From Planomicrobium sp. CPCC 101079 (lineage in GTDB: Bacteria; Bacillota; Bacilli; Bacillales_A; Planococcaceae): a stretch of 64,000 nt of DNA. The stretch lies in contig NZ_VOHC01000031.1 in NCBI RefSeq assembly GCF_007859275.1, positions 133,104-197,103 of the forward strand, read 5' to 3'. The notes beneath the pieces were generated by a model. That model was not told where the DNA came from and made no database searches. It was given only the letters and a program-made list of their open reading frames with translations. Below, in pieces: positions 1 through 9,012 of this stretch (the first letter of the stretch is position 1; each line of letters starts with the position of its first letter). The translations under genes and the position numbers were made by a program.

Positions 1-524
1 TCCTGCAGCTCTTCAAGCGGTGTTTCGATATTCCGCTTTTTGTTTTCTTCGAACCTTCTTCTTGCCCGCTCTTCTACTGACGCTGACATGAAAACTTTCA
101 ATGCCGCATTGGGCAGCACATGTGTGCCGATATCTCGGCCGTCCATTACAACACCCCGCCCCTCTGCCAATTGCTGCTGCAATTCTACCATGCGAAGGCG
201 CACCAATTCGTGGGCTGCCATTTCTGAAACAGCTTTAGTAACATGTTGTGACCGAATGTCTTCTGACACATTTTTCTTATCCAAAAAAACAAGCTGTCCG
301 TTATCAGACGGCTGAAGATCGATTTCGGTATCCATCAACAGAGCTCCAGCTTCTTCATTGCTTGCCATATTTATCCCAGCAATGAGCGCTTTTAATGTGA
401 TTGCACGGTACATCGCACCTGTATCAATGTAAATATATCCTAATTGTTCTGCCACTATTTTTGCAATGGTGCTTTTACCAGCAGCTGCCGGCCCATCAAT
501 TGCTATTTGTATCGGTTTCGTCAA
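1..524 (-). CDS. cmk: Cytidylate kinase, 3' end cut by window edge
   Basis: Transfers phosphate from ATP to CMP or dCMP in the cytoplasm (pyrimidine nucleotide recycling). The N-terminus reads MTKPIQIAIDGPAAAGKST, the P-loop of Cmk; later IDTGAMYRA, GRDIGT and ERARRR (the arginine-rich lid) follow in the family order. About 174 of the usual ~224 residues are present and the C-terminus lies beyond position 1. I chose the TTG at 524-522 because GAGGTGA lies 5-6 bases upstream and the P-loop starts ten residues in. The next gene upstream in this orientation is far to the right, behind a repeat-rich gap. Identity is secure; the start codon is slightly less so. Confidence 0.95.
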   Translation of the reverse strand, partial: MTKPIQIAIDGPAAAGKSTIAKIVAEQLGYIYIDTGAMYRAITLKALIAGINMASNEEAGALLMDTEIDLQPSDNGQLVFLDKKNVSEDIRSQHVTKAVSEMAAHELVRLRMVELQQQLAEGRGVVMDGRDIGTHVLPNAALKVFMSASVEERARRRFEENKKRNIETPLEELQ

Positions 525-564
525 AACAGTCACCTCATCATATGTATTCAATGTATTTTATCAT

Positions 565-613
565 AGAAAAGCGCAAGTGCCTATCCAGCCCCGACCAGCG
601 CTGGAGGGCTTGG
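565..613 (+). repeat. 49-base direct repeat, copy 1
   Basis: Starts AGAAAAGCGCAAGTGCC and ends GGAGGGCTTGG. It differs from copy 2 at only two positions, both C/T changes, so the copies are recent or kept similar by conversion. Confidence 0.85.
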
Positions 614-811
614 CAGACATGGCACACTATGCCATGGCAGCCGAGACCGAAGCGACTCGAGGGGCTAGGCACTGGAGTCTGGACACCCGGAAAAGCGGAA
701 GCGGTCATGTAGATTCGACGGGCATAAGACAAACCGGCGAAGCGGCGTCCTTTGCCGCACAGTCGGGATGGCTTATGACCCCGAGAATCTGACCGCTGGA
801 GTCTGGACACC

Positions 812-860
812 AGAAAAGCGCAAGTGCCTATCCAGTCCCGATCAGCGCTGGAGGGCTTGG
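812..860 (+). repeat. 49-base direct repeat, copy 2
   Basis: Same unit as 565-613 in the same orientation, immediately after a CTGGAGTCTGGACACC unit. It ends 30 bases before the prsW terminator. Confidence 0.85.
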
Positions 861-889
861 TTATAAAGAAAATGCAAAAAAGACATAAA

Positions 890-915
890 AAAAGCCTTGC
901 TGAAGCAAGGCTTTT
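890..915 (-). terminator. Terminator of prsW
   Basis: AAAAGCCTTGC, a 4-base loop, then GCAAGGCTTTT; on the minus strand it is followed by a T-run. It lies just beyond the prsW stop. Confidence 0.85.
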
Positions 916-918
916 GGA

Positions 919-1596
919 TTAAGGCCGGATGGAATTTTGATCGTGATAATGGGATAGAGATAAAAGATGGGCTTGCTTTACCTTTCTTAAACCAAACCAC
1001 CATAAGAACAGCATGAAAGGAATAATTCCATACAGCCAATTTGTATGGGAATACAGCACTGCATTGTAAGTAATATGCAAACCCATTGACGTAAAAAAAG
1101 CCCAAGCCAGCCATTTTTGAGGGGTGCCGCTAGTAAACTTGGCCCGTCCAAAATAATAGCCCATGACTACTCCGAAAAGCGCGTGGCTAGATACCGGCAG
1201 AAACGCGCGGATAAACGCCGTCTCAAGTCCGAACTCCACTAGGTATAAAATATTTTCGACTGTCGCAAAACCAAGTGAAACGCTGGCGCCGTATAAAATT
1301 CCATCATATGGATCTTCAAAATCGATATGACGGTAGATGGCAATCAGCAGAACAAGCCATTTAAAAAATTCTTCAATGATGCTTGAAAACAAAACTTTTT
1401 GGGAAAATGCGCGGCTAAATACATTCTCAGCATCAAATACGTATTGGACGAACAAAATTGGAAACGTCAAAATCGCTCCATATATGAAACATTGAAACAA
1501 TAATTTAGAAGGCTCGTTCGAAAATTGATCCCGCAAATAAAAATAGCTGAACAAAGCCAAACTTGGAGCAATAGCAACGGTTAGCAGGATAAGCAT
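919..1596 (-). CDS. prsW: Intramembrane protease PrsW (site-1 cleavage of anti-sigma factor)
   Basis: Polytopic membrane metalloprotease that in B. subtilis makes the first cut in anti-sigma factor RsiW after envelope stress, releasing SigW. The sequence shows several hydrophobic segments and the family motifs EEFFKW (glutamate pair), GFATVENILY and a late histidine in LHITYN; it ends LWWFGLRK as B. subtilis PrsW does. I start at the ATG at 1596-1594 because AAAGGAG is seven bases upstream; an ATG six bases earlier sits too close to it. In B. subtilis sleB-ypeB and others lie between prsW and cmk; here they are absent. No sigW or rsiW is in the window. Confidence 0.93.
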   Translation of the reverse strand: MLILLTVAIAPSLALFSYFYLRDQFSNEPSKLLFQCFIYGAILTFPILFVQYVFDAENVFSRAFSQKVLFSSIIEEFFKWLVLLIAIYRHIDFEDPYDGILYGASVSLGFATVENILYLVEFGLETAFIRAFLPVSSHALFGVVMGYYFGRAKFTSGTPQKWLAWAFFTSMGLHITYNAVLYSHTNWLYGIIPFMLFLWWFGLRKVKQAHLLSLSHYHDQNSIRP

Positions 1597-1625
1597 ATGC
1601 ATGCTCCTTTGCTTGAAGTAGTCCT

Positions 1626-1631
1626 ATTATA
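1626..1631 (-). promoter_or_regulatory. Extended -10 promoter of prsW
   Basis: On the minus strand the sequence reads TGTTATAAT, a perfect -10 with the TGn extension, 30 bases before the prsW start. No good -35 is seen, as is common for extended -10 promoters. Confidence 0.55.
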
Positions 1632-1675
1632 ACACGGTTATCGGTTCCATTTTTAGAAAAAACGAACGAATTGAA

Positions 1676-2644
1676 TTATTTGGTAAATGTATTTTTATCC
1701 ACTTCTTGACCAGAAGAAAGAACTACAGCCAGTTTAATGCGGGCTTTTTTGCTGTCATAGTCGCTTCCGAGCAATACTCCATTCAGCATTAAATCGTGCG
1801 CGCTTCCTGGGTACCCATAACTCGGATAAGCGTTGCCTTCTTCTGCGCTCGTTGTCAGAACCACAACAATGCCCTTTTTGACCGCTTCGGCAATCGCTCC
1901 GACCATATGCGGAGAAACTTGCCCACGCCCCGCTGCTTCTAACACAATGCCTTTTGTATCGCTGCCCGCCAATAATTCAATCATCTGCCCGTCTTGGCCG
2001 GAATAACATTTGACAATATCGACGCGCGGCAAATCCCCCATCACTTTATGGACATCCCTGTCAATCGGTTTTTGGTAAACGCTGACTTTGTCATTATCAA
2101 TAATCCCTAAATATCCATGCCCGAACGAATCAAATCCCTGCAGGTTGCTCGAGTGGACTTTTTTAACGTATTTGGCCGTATAAATCCTTTCATTGAAAAC
2201 CACAACTGTTCCAACACCTTTTAACGTTTCATCGACCGAAACATAGATGGAATTTCGCAAATTCGAATATACGTCTGTTCCAACATCATCCGGAGAACGC
2301 TGTGATCCCGTCACTACAACAGTCCGATTGTCTGCAATCGTTAAATCCAAAAAATAAGCCGTTTCTTCAAGCGTATCGGTTCCGTGGGTGACAACCACTC
2401 CGTCAACCGTTTCATCTTCAAGTTCGGCGTTAATTGCATTTTGAAGTTGCAGCATCTCAGGAAATCCGATGTGCATGCTCGGAAGCCGAAAAATGTCTAT
2501 CACTTTCACTTCGATTTCTTCAGGCAGTTGGCACAAGGCAGCTAATTCTCTTCCAGAGATTGCCCCCGATTTCAATAAGCCTTTTGAAATTTCCTTGCTG
2601 GCAATAGTCCCGCCAGTCGTTATTAAAGAAACTTTTTTTTTCAT
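1676..2644 (-). CDS. ansA: L-asparaginase
   Basis: Hydrolyses L-asparagine to aspartate and ammonia. The catalytic threonine motif TTGGTIAS is at residues 9-16 and the second motif HGTDTLEETAYF lies near residue 87; both active-site threonines are intact. Length (322 residues) is normal for the cytoplasmic type with no signal peptide. A GAGAGGTG ribosome site precedes the ATG. It sits between ypdA and prsW, where B. subtilis has no ansA (there it lies in ansAB), so this is a local gene gain or rearrangement. I see no dedicated regulator next to it. Confidence 0.92.
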   Translation of the reverse strand: MKKKVSLITTGGTIASKEISKGLLKSGAISGRELAALCQLPEEIEVKVIDIFRLPSMHIGFPEMLQLQNAINAELEDETVDGVVVTHGTDTLEETAYFLDLTIADNRTVVVTGSQRSPDDVGTDVYSNLRNSIYVSVDETLKGVGTVVVFNERIYTAKYVKKVHSSNLQGFDSFGHGYLGIIDNDKVSVYQKPIDRDVHKVMGDLPRVDIVKCYSGQDGQMIELLAGSDTKGIVLEAAGRGQVSPHMVGAIAEAVKKGIVVVLTTSAEEGNAYPSYGYPGSAHDLMLNGVLLGSDYDSKKARIKLAVVLSSGQEVDKNTFTK

Positions 2645-2708
2645 GAAAATTCACCTCTCAGACTACATTCTACACTACTATGAAGAAAATAATGAGAGTC
2701 AATTCCAA

Positions 2709-2738
2709 GAAAAAAAGCGCACTCAATGTACGCTTTCT
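2709..2738 (-). terminator. Terminator of ypdA, containing its stop codon
   Basis: On the minus strand AAAGCG and CGCTTTTTTT flank an 11-base loop. The ypdA TGA falls in the loop. Confidence 0.6.
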
Positions 2739-3691
2739 TTTTCTGCCAAAGCTTTCGCTATTTGTTCGCCGTGGAATCGGCCATTCTCTATAAAAATCTC
2801 GTTTGCATTGTTCCCTGCGGCAATTACTCCAGCAATGAACAATCCTTCCACAGCCGTTTCCATTGATTCCTCGTTATACTCGGGACGTTTAGAAGCAGGG
2901 TCGATCGTGATGCCCATCGACGTTAGAAACTGATGGTCCGGATGATAGCCGATCATGGCAAAAACAAAATCATTTGGGATGCTCTCTTTCACATCATTCA
3001 CTGTTAGTTCCACCGCATCTTCTGTTATGCGATCAACTAAGGAATCAAACAGCATCGTAATTTCCCCTTTGCGGACTAGCCCATCAAATTCCGGCAATAT
3101 CCAAGGCTTAATGCTTTGCGAATAACTGGTGCCATGATATGAGACCGTCACCCGGCTCCCTGCTTTGTGCAGTTCAAGCGCCGCATCAATGGCTGAATTT
3201 TTTCCGCCGATCACCAAGACGTCCTGATCAAAGTACGGATGCCCTTCCTTGAAGTAATGCATGACTTTTGATAACTCGGCGCCTTCTGCTTCCAACTTGT
3301 TCGGTTGATCATAATATCCTGTCGCCGCCACTACATATTTTGCTTGATACGTATTTTTTGTTGTTCGAATTTCAAAGCAGCTCTTTTTTTCAACCGACAA
3401 AACCTCCTCAAACGAGCGGACTTCAATGCCTGTCCGTTTCACAACTTCACGGTAATAGACGAGTGCCTGATTACGTTTTGGTTTTCGATCTTCCGTAATA
3501 AACGGAATTCCGCCAATCGACAGCCGCTCGCTCGAACTAAAAAAAGTCTGGTGTGTCGGATACTGATAAATTGCATTGACAATATTGCCTTTTTCAATAA
3601 CGATCGGATGCAGGCCGATTTTTTTTATTTCGATTGCGGCAGAGAGCCCGCATGGCCCGCCTCCAATGATAAGTACATCTGCTTTTTGCAT
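2723..3691 (-). CDS. ypdA: Bacillithiol disulfide reductase YpdA
   Basis: FAD- and NADPH-dependent reductase that regenerates bacillithiol from its disulfide in Firmicutes. The FAD-binding motif GGGPCGLSAA is at residues 10-19 and includes Cys14, the conserved YpdA active cysteine. The NADPH Rossmann motif appears as VIGGKNSAIDAA near residue 160, and the C-terminal FAD segment is GLFIAGVIAAG. Full family length (322). It lies between ansA and the ypbG phosphoesterase, matching B. subtilis apart from missing gudB and ypbH. An older label would be thioredoxin reductase-like protein, but the CxxC pair of TrxB is absent. Confidence 0.93.
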   Translation of the reverse strand: MQKADVLIIGGGPCGLSAAIEIKKIGLHPIVIEKGNIVNAIYQYPTHQTFFSSSERLSIGGIPFITEDRKPKRNQALVYYREVVKRTGIEVRSFEEVLSVEKKSCFEIRTTKNTYQAKYVVAATGYYDQPNKLEAEGAELSKVMHYFKEGHPYFDQDVLVIGGKNSAIDAALELHKAGSRVTVSYHGTSYSQSIKPWILPEFDGLVRKGEITMLFDSLVDRITEDAVELTVNDVKESIPNDFVFAMIGYHPDHQFLTSMGITIDPASKRPEYNEESMETAVEGLFIAGVIAAGNNANEIFIENGRFHGEQIAKALAEKESVH

Positions 3692-3737
3692 ACATTACCT
3701 CTCCTAAACTAATCTCACTATACAGCATAGAAGATTC

Positions 3738-4505
3738 TTATGAATTGTGCCAACCCCGACGCTTTGGTTCTATGGTCAGCAAATGATATTCTGCCGGTGC
3801 TCCTAGTCGAAGAGGCAGTTTTGTGGTGCCGAATCCGTTGGTGACAAGTTCCGGTTTACCGCCTTTAACTTTCAGCGCGCCTTTTCGGTAGAAGCCAAAG
3901 TTGCCCAATCGAATTTGGCCTCCATGCGTGTGTCCAGCCATCAAGAAATCCACATGATACCCCTTTTTCACTCGTTTAAAAAGAAATGGCGAATGCGATA
4001 CAAAAATAACGGTATCCTCTTCTTCCACTTGAGAAAATGCACGTTCCAAACCATCATTTTCTAAAGCCAAGTAATTCACGCCCACTAATTTCAAATGAGG
4101 ATTTCCCAAAAGAGAAACCGCTTCGTTATCCATTGGCTTTATCCCATAGTGTTCAAAAAGTTTTCTTAAATTTCGTTCTCTCACTTCCCGGTCATTGTTT
4201 CCCCAAATAAAATAGATGGGCGCTTTGTTTACCAGCAATTTTAGATTGTCAGCTACTTGTTTTAACGGGACGCCTTTTTCCGCTAAATCACCGCCAATTA
4301 CAATAACATCAACCGGAAAATCAAGCATTTCTTTCGAAATTTTTCTTCTATGGATATCTGCAATAAAAAGCAGATTGAACGGCCGAAACGGCACCGCAGC
4401 TTCCAACTGAACGGTCTGGCGCCGCAATTTGTGGGCAAATGCATTTTTGTACATAAAAAGCAGCAGCGCAAGTGCTGCTCCTCCGACTTTAACAAGTTGT
4501 TTCAC
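3738..4505 (-). CDS. ypbG: Calcineurin-like metallophosphoesterase YpbG
   Basis: Two-metal phosphoesterase of unknown substrate, membrane-anchored by an N-terminal hydrophobic segment (residues about 5-22). The metal-binding set is complete: ADIHRR, GGDLAEKG, GNNDRE, SHSPF and GHTHGGQ. I start at the GTG at 4505-4503, eight bases after GGAGG. A longer reading frame to 4568 would run through the upstream gene's terminator, so I reject it. 255 residues. Synteny (ypdA, ypbG, ypbE, recS, ypbB, fer) agrees with B. subtilis. Confidence 0.9.
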   Translation of the reverse strand: MKQLVKVGGAALALLLFMYKNAFAHKLRRQTVQLEAAVPFRPFNLLFIADIHRRKISKEMLDFPVDVIVIGGDLAEKGVPLKQVADNLKLLVNKAPIYFIWGNNDREVRERNLRKLFEHYGIKPMDNEAVSLLGNPHLKLVGVNYLALENDGLERAFSQVEEEDTVIFVSHSPFLFKRVKKGYHVDFLMAGHTHGGQIRLGNFGFYRKGALKVKGGKPELVTNGFGTTKLPLRLGAPAEYHLLTIEPKRRGWHNS

Positions 4506-4527
4506 GTTGAAAACCTCCTTAAAATAA

Positions 4528-4568
4528 GAAAAAGGCAGTAAGAATATTATTCTTATGCCTTTTTTCAT
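4528..4568 (-). terminator. Terminator of the CBS-domain gene
   Basis: Minus-strand GGCATAAGAAT and ATTCTTACTGCC arms (one bulge) followed by six Ts, ending 22 bases before ypbG. Confidence 0.8.
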
Positions 4569-4579
4569 ATTCCTTATTA

Positions 4580-5209
4580 TTAATCTTCTGAAACATCCAA
4601 TACTCGGAACCCGGATTTCTCGAGTTCTTTTACGAAACGTTCAATATTGTCTTTTTTCTGGATTTTTAAGACGATGCGGCGCACCAGCTTGTCGGTCTCA
4701 TCAAATGTGACTAATGAAATTACGGATTCCTTGTATTTTTCGATAATATCACCTAATCGACCGATACGGCCTTGTGTTTCAACTGAAGTAAAGGTGATCC
4801 GGAAGCCGGGTTTATGTATGCCAAATGCACTTTGCAATTGATTTACTACATCAAAGCGTGTTACGACTCCTAAAAACTCCGTTCCTTCTACAACCGCAAT
4901 AATCGGGAAATCATTGAGCTCAATAAGGGCTTTTTCATAAACGTCATTGATGTTCAAAAAGACATCTTGGTTTACAACAACATCACTGATTTTAGTTTTT
5001 TTCAAAAATTCTTCCTTGCTTTCTCCAGAACGGAAAAATGCACGGTATGCATGATACCAAGTAAAAATGCCTTTGTATTCAGTGCCGTTTACAACCGGCA
5101 ACGCATCTATAGAATGCTTTTCCAACAAATCGAATCCTACTTGTATTGAATCTTCCATTTTAACCGTATAACAATTCTCTCTCTTGACCATTGTGCTTTT
5201 TACAAACAT
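4580..5209 (-). CDS. CBS-pair protein with C-terminal ACT-like domain
   Basis: Two CBS motifs occupy residues about 1-65 and 70-135 (DALPVVNGTEYKGIF, FPIIAVVEGTEFLGVV), a fold that usually binds adenine nucleotides. The last 70 residues (ITFTSVETQGRIGRLGDIIEKY onwards) resemble an ACT domain. This is the AcuB-like layout of a soluble ligand sensor; no catalytic residues are seen. A clear GAGGTGAGCAA precedes the ATG, and a terminator follows, so it is transcribed alone or with a short upstream partner. The target is unknown. Binding of AMP, ATP or c-di-AMP is possible from the family but unproven. Confidence 0.8.
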   Translation of the reverse strand: MFVKSTMVKRENCYTVKMEDSIQVGFDLLEKHSIDALPVVNGTEYKGIFTWYHAYRAFFRSGESKEEFLKKTKISDVVVNQDVFLNINDVYEKALIELNDFPIIAVVEGTEFLGVVTRFDVVNQLQSAFGIHKPGFRITFTSVETQGRIGRLGDIIEKYKESVISLVTFDETDKLVRRIVLKIQKKDNIERFVKELEKSGFRVLDVSED

Positions 5210-5272
5210 TTGCTCACCTCTATTTTATTCTATATTATTTTCATTCGACTCTGGTAGTGCCAGTTCCTTTAT

Positions 5273-5986
5273 TTAAGGCAAAATTAAAGTTTGTCCAGCG
5301 CTGATCGAATTTGAAGCCAGGCCGTTCGCCTGTTTAATTTTTTCGACTGCTGCTGCTGCTCCGGCCGCTCCGTAATTGTTTACAGCAATACGATACAAGG
5401 TTTCTTGCGGCTTCACAACGTATGTTTTAGCAGCTGACTGGGGCGTTTCCGGTTGTTTTTCCGCTTCTTCTTTCTGCTCGGCAGCAGCTTGTTTTTCTGC
5501 CTCCGCTTTTGCTGCAGCTTCTTCGGCAGCTTTTTCTTCTGCAGCCAATTGTGCTGCCTGTTCTGCTTCAGCCGCTTCTTGTTCAGCTTTTTCCTGTGCT
5601 GCTTTTTCCTGTGCTGCTTTTTCTGCTTCAGCTTTTTCTTTTGCTGCCTGTTCTTCTGCAGCTTGTTCTTTTTCTTCTTCATCTTCCACTTCAACTGGAA
5701 CAATAGGCGTTTCCGGTGAAGTGTTGGTTTCGATACTGACTTCGTTATTTGCCGCTTTAGTTGTGATCGTGTCATCTGGCTGATAGAAAACGGCTACGTA
5801 TATAAGAATCGTCACAGGGATTAAAATAAAAAGGAAAAATAAGGCCGGCAACAAAATACTTTTTTTCTTTTTCGGCTGATTTTTAACCGAATGGCGTGCG
5901 GCTCTTCTAGAAGGCGCCGCAGGGTTTGCTACAGAAATTGCTTGGCGATCTTTTTCAATTGATTCCCGGTAATTTTGCTTTCCCAT
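5273..5986 (-). CDS. ypbE: LysM-domain membrane protein YpbE
   Basis: Type II membrane protein: a basic cytoplasmic N-terminus (residues 1-43), one transmembrane helix (about 44-68), a long Ala/Glu/Lys/Gln-rich coiled-coil stalk (about 100-185) and a C-terminal LysM domain (TYVVKPQETLYRIAVNNYG onwards) that would bind peptidoglycan. 237 residues, close to B. subtilis YpbE. The repetitive stalk creates long false reading frames on the opposite strand. Precise role unknown; probably links membrane and cell wall. It sits downstream of recS with about 80 bases between. Confidence 0.88.
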   Translation of the reverse strand: MGKQNYRESIEKDRQAISVANPAAPSRRAARHSVKNQPKKKKSILLPALFFLFILIPVTILIYVAVFYQPDDTITTKAANNEVSIETNTSPETPIVPVEVEDEEEKEQAAEEQAAKEKAEAEKAAQEKAAQEKAEQEAAEAEQAAQLAAEEKAAEEAAAKAEAEKQAAAEQKEEAEKQPETPQSAAKTYVVKPQETLYRIAVNNYGAAGAAAAVEKIKQANGLASNSISAGQTLILP

Positions 5987-6066
5987 AATCGATTTCTCCT
6001 ATTCCTGTCTAATAATTACATTATGCCTAAAAATTTGCCAATTGTAAATGCCTCTACTAGGTATTC

Positions 6067-7494
6067 TTACAATGGGAGAATAGTGTACAACCGGTCTTTC
6101 CAACTATTCGGAGTGCTTTTGCTTTCCTTCTTTGCCCGTTTTTTGAATGGGGAATAATCAATACCGTCGTTCTTGCAGCAGTTTTCCGGCTTCTCAGTCA
6201 AGCGTTGTTCAAAGCAATCACTGATATATTGACGGATACAACCTTGATTAGTTACCAGTTTCCGTATTTTTTCTGCTTGTTTGATCTTTTCCTTTTGCAA
6301 TTCCTCAATCTGGCGAAGCGTTCCCTCTAACGGCAGCCGGCTTTGCCAATACGCAATCACTCGCAGAGCCGTTTCGCGAACAACTCCTTGTTCCACTAAC
6401 CGTTCGGGTTCGGCACTGTTGGCATAGACTTCGCGGATTTCTCTCGTAGTAGGCAATTCGTCCATTACAAGGCTCTCCAATAGCCCTTCATCCCCTTCCG
6501 CATACAAAAGTGTGGCTAAGGCTGGTTTGCCATCCCGGCCAGCTCTGCCAACCTCCTGAACATAGCCCTCCACCGATGTAGGCAATTGAAAATGAATAAC
6601 ATGGCGAATATTCGGGATATGTACACCCATTCCAAAAGCATTTGTTGAACAGACCCAGTCCAATTCCCCATTCTGAAACTGCTGCTGAACAAATATCCGG
6701 TCTTGATGCTCCATGCCGCCATGATAAAAAGACGTAGATAACCCGACACTCGTTAACTCCGCGGCTAATTGCTGGGCTTTTTTGCGTGTGCCAGCATAAA
6801 CGATTCCCGGGCCCTCCAATTCGTTTACGAATTTTTTCAGCCATTCATTTTTTTGCTTTTGGTCTTCGAATCGCTTTACATCATAAACCAAATTTTTGCG
6901 ATCCATCGAGTGCGTATAAACGAAAGGGTTCGGTATGTTTAGATATTTTTTTATTTCACTCGTTACTTTCGATGTAGCAGTAGCAGTTAAAGCCAGGACT
7001 TGTGGATGATTGAGTAATGGCATGATTTCAGCAATCCGCAAATAATCCGGCCGAAAATCAAATCCCCATTGGGAAATGCAATGCGCTTCATCGGCTACAA
7101 GCAGCGAAATAGTAATGCGCTGCAACTGCTTTTTGACAAAAGGCTGCACAAGCATTTCCGGAGAGATAAAGATGAAGCGGTAGTTTCCAAGAGAGCTCCA
7201 AATTTTTTCTTTATCTTCCGGCTTGAGAAAAGAGTTGATTGCTACCACTGACTTCTCGCCCATTTTTTTTAGTTGCGCCACCTGGTCTTGCATCAATGAC
7301 AATAACGGCGAAACAATTAAAACGCTTCCCGGCAGAAGATGGGCCGGCAATTGATAGCACATCGATTTCCCCATCCCGGTTGGCAGAAGCGCAATCACAT
7401 CATTGCCTCTCAGCACTTCTTCAATTACTTCCCGCTGGCCGGGGCGAAATGAATTGAACCCGTATGTCGAGTGCAATAATTTTTCCAATTCCAC
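6067..7494 (-). CDS. recS: RecQ-family ATP-dependent DNA helicase RecS
   Basis: Superfamily 2 helicase of the short RecQ type that lacks the HRDC domain, matching B. subtilis RecS (YpbC). Motifs in order: FRPGQREVI, Walker A PTGMGKS (Lys43), DEAHCISQWG, ALTATAT, YHGGM and VGRAGRDGKP. I prefer the GTG at 7494-7492, six bases after AGAGGGA, giving 475 residues; an in-frame GTG at 7545 overlaps the ypbB stop region and would add 17 charged residues. ypbB lies directly upstream, so the pair is an operon. Acts in recombination repair or fork processing. Confidence 0.93.
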   Translation of the reverse strand: MELEKLLHSTYGFNSFRPGQREVIEEVLRGNDVIALLPTGMGKSMCYQLPAHLLPGSVLIVSPLLSLMQDQVAQLKKMGEKSVVAINSFLKPEDKEKIWSSLGNYRFIFISPEMLVQPFVKKQLQRITISLLVADEAHCISQWGFDFRPDYLRIAEIMPLLNHPQVLALTATATSKVTSEIKKYLNIPNPFVYTHSMDRKNLVYDVKRFEDQKQKNEWLKKFVNELEGPGIVYAGTRKKAQQLAAELTSVGLSTSFYHGGMEHQDRIFVQQQFQNGELDWVCSTNAFGMGVHIPNIRHVIHFQLPTSVEGYVQEVGRAGRDGKPALATLLYAEGDEGLLESLVMDELPTTREIREVYANSAEPERLVEQGVVRETALRVIAYWQSRLPLEGTLRQIEELQKEKIKQAEKIRKLVTNQGCIRQYISDCFEQRLTEKPENCCKNDGIDYSPFKKRAKKESKSTPNSWKDRLYTILPL

Positions 7495-7546
7495 TTTTCT
7501 TCCCTCTTTTCCGCTTGCTGTCCATTTTACTTCAAGCTGCTCCACA

Positions 7547-8560
7547 TTATTTGATCGCCAATGCCAGCCGTATTTGAAAATAGGTGGCTTCCGGCAATTT
7601 TTCTTTAATGTCTCGAAGCCTTTTCGTTTGCTGATTTTGGCTTAAAACTACAATTGCCTGATACATTTCCTCATTGATAAATGGCCTATAATCAAAATAA
7701 GGATCGTTCATAGCAAGTTCGACAAAATGATCTTCAATGGTACTGGCTTTTAATTTCCGCAGCTCTGCAATTTGTTCCAGTGTAAAGCCTCTGGCAAAAA
7801 GCTTTTCAGTTCGCTGCGCTGATTCTGTCAAAGAAGATTTTTGGATAACTCCTTCTAATAGCCCTGACAAAAGCGGATAGCGGTTTTGTTCGATCACATG
7901 CATCCAGGCATGAAGCGTTTCGACTGTCATCAACTGGACATCCAACAGGACAATGCCGTAGCTTGCGGCAATTTGTTCCCATGTCAATCCACTAGAGCCT
8001 AAACCTGATAAACGCTGCATCAAAATCATCTTATGCTTTTCTGTCACCATTGCCTCTTCCAAACTACTCACAATTTGCGTTCTAAATTCCTTTGCAGTAG
8101 CAGGATCTCGAAATTCATGCTTCCGTAGATAACTTTTTACCCATGACTGTATTTCTTCTGAATTGATGACTGGATCAAAAACGTTTACTTTTTGGCTAAT
8201 GTGAGAAAAAGTTTGGATGATTAATGAAAGGCGATTAAAAAACAATTGCTCGTTACCCCGGTATTTCCAGCCGTTCAAAGGAGTGTCTGGGCTTTGCGAT
8301 GACAAAGCTAAGTCCGTCAAGTCGATAACATCATCGTTTTCCTGCAAGAAACCACGGGCAAAAAGGCCATCTACTGCCTGGTCGTAAAATCGCTTCTCAA
8401 GCCGCGGCATAATAGCGAAATAAGAATGCAGTCCATAATAACCGATATCCTGAATCGTTTGTCCGGATTTTTTCCCTTTTATTAAATGAAAAGGAGAAGA
8501 GATGGTCCGCTCCCGATTCACAGCTTTCATGATAGCAATTAGAAGTTCATCAAATAGCAA
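7547..8560 (-). CDS. ypbB: YpbB, helix-turn-helix protein co-transcribed with recS
   Basis: Conserved partner of RecS in Bacillus-type genomes; function unproven. 337 residues with helix-turn-helix character near the C-terminus (EKLFARGFTLEQIAELRKLKASTIEDH), suggesting DNA binding. I start at the TTG at 8560-8558, seven bases after GGGAGG; the open frame continues to 8689 but would overlap the divergent fer gene and its promoter. Separated from recS by only a few bases or overlapping it, depending on the recS start. Confidence 0.85.
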   Translation of the reverse strand: MLFDELLIAIMKAVNRERTISSPFHLIKGKKSGQTIQDIGYYGLHSYFAIMPRLEKRFYDQAVDGLFARGFLQENDDVIDLTDLALSSQSPDTPLNGWKYRGNEQLFFNRLSLIIQTFSHISQKVNVFDPVINSEEIQSWVKSYLRKHEFRDPATAKEFRTQIVSSLEEAMVTEKHKMILMQRLSGLGSSGLTWEQIAASYGIVLLDVQLMTVETLHAWMHVIEQNRYPLLSGLLEGVIQKSSLTESAQRTEKLFARGFTLEQIAELRKLKASTIEDHFVELAMNDPYFDYRPFINEEMYQAIVVLSQNQQTKRLRDIKEKLPEATYFQIRLALAIK

Positions 8561-8633
8561 GACATGTCCTCCCGACGTTTTTGGTTGAAAAACTAAACAA
8601 ACACCTATAGAATGAATCTGATAGTATAACTGA

Positions 8634-8915
<282 letters not shown>

Positions 8916-8925
8916 GCAAAAGAAA

Positions 8926-8965
8926 ACAGGCGTGGATGCAAGCAGAAGCTTGCATCCACGCCTGT
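8926..8965. terminator. Bidirectional terminator between fer and ribU
   Basis: A perfect 18-base-pair stem (ACAGGCGTGGATGCAAGC) with the loop AGAA, T-rich on both strands, between convergent fer and ribU. Confidence 0.92.
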
Positions 8966-9012
8966 TTTTATTTTAACATCGGCCCCGAGAAAATCTCGCT
9001 TCGTTGGCTGCT

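Larger units (their letters stand above)
525..889. repeat. Intergenic palindromic repeat element between cmk and prsW
   Basis: No gene is visible in this 365-base gap. It holds two direct copies of a 49-base unit (565-613 and 812-860, two mismatches) and two copies of a 16-base unit beginning CTGGAGTCTGG (672-687, 796-811). Between them is a long imperfect hairpin (about 700-797): AGCGGTCA pairs with TGACCGCT, AGATTC with GAATCT and CATAAG with CTTATG. From memory, similar units rich in AAGCGCAAGTGCC and GCGCTGGAG are scattered between genes in many Bacillaceae and Planococcaceae. That family match is recollection, not a search result. Confidence 0.75.

Noticed and set aside
4506..4568. Longer ypbG start
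   Set aside because: The added codons are the upstream gene's terminator hairpin.
5376..5783. Several long open frames on the plus strand and in a second minus frame
   Set aside because: They mirror the Ala/Glu/Lys-rich repeat of the LysM protein stalk; composition is a low-complexity shadow and no ribosome site fits.
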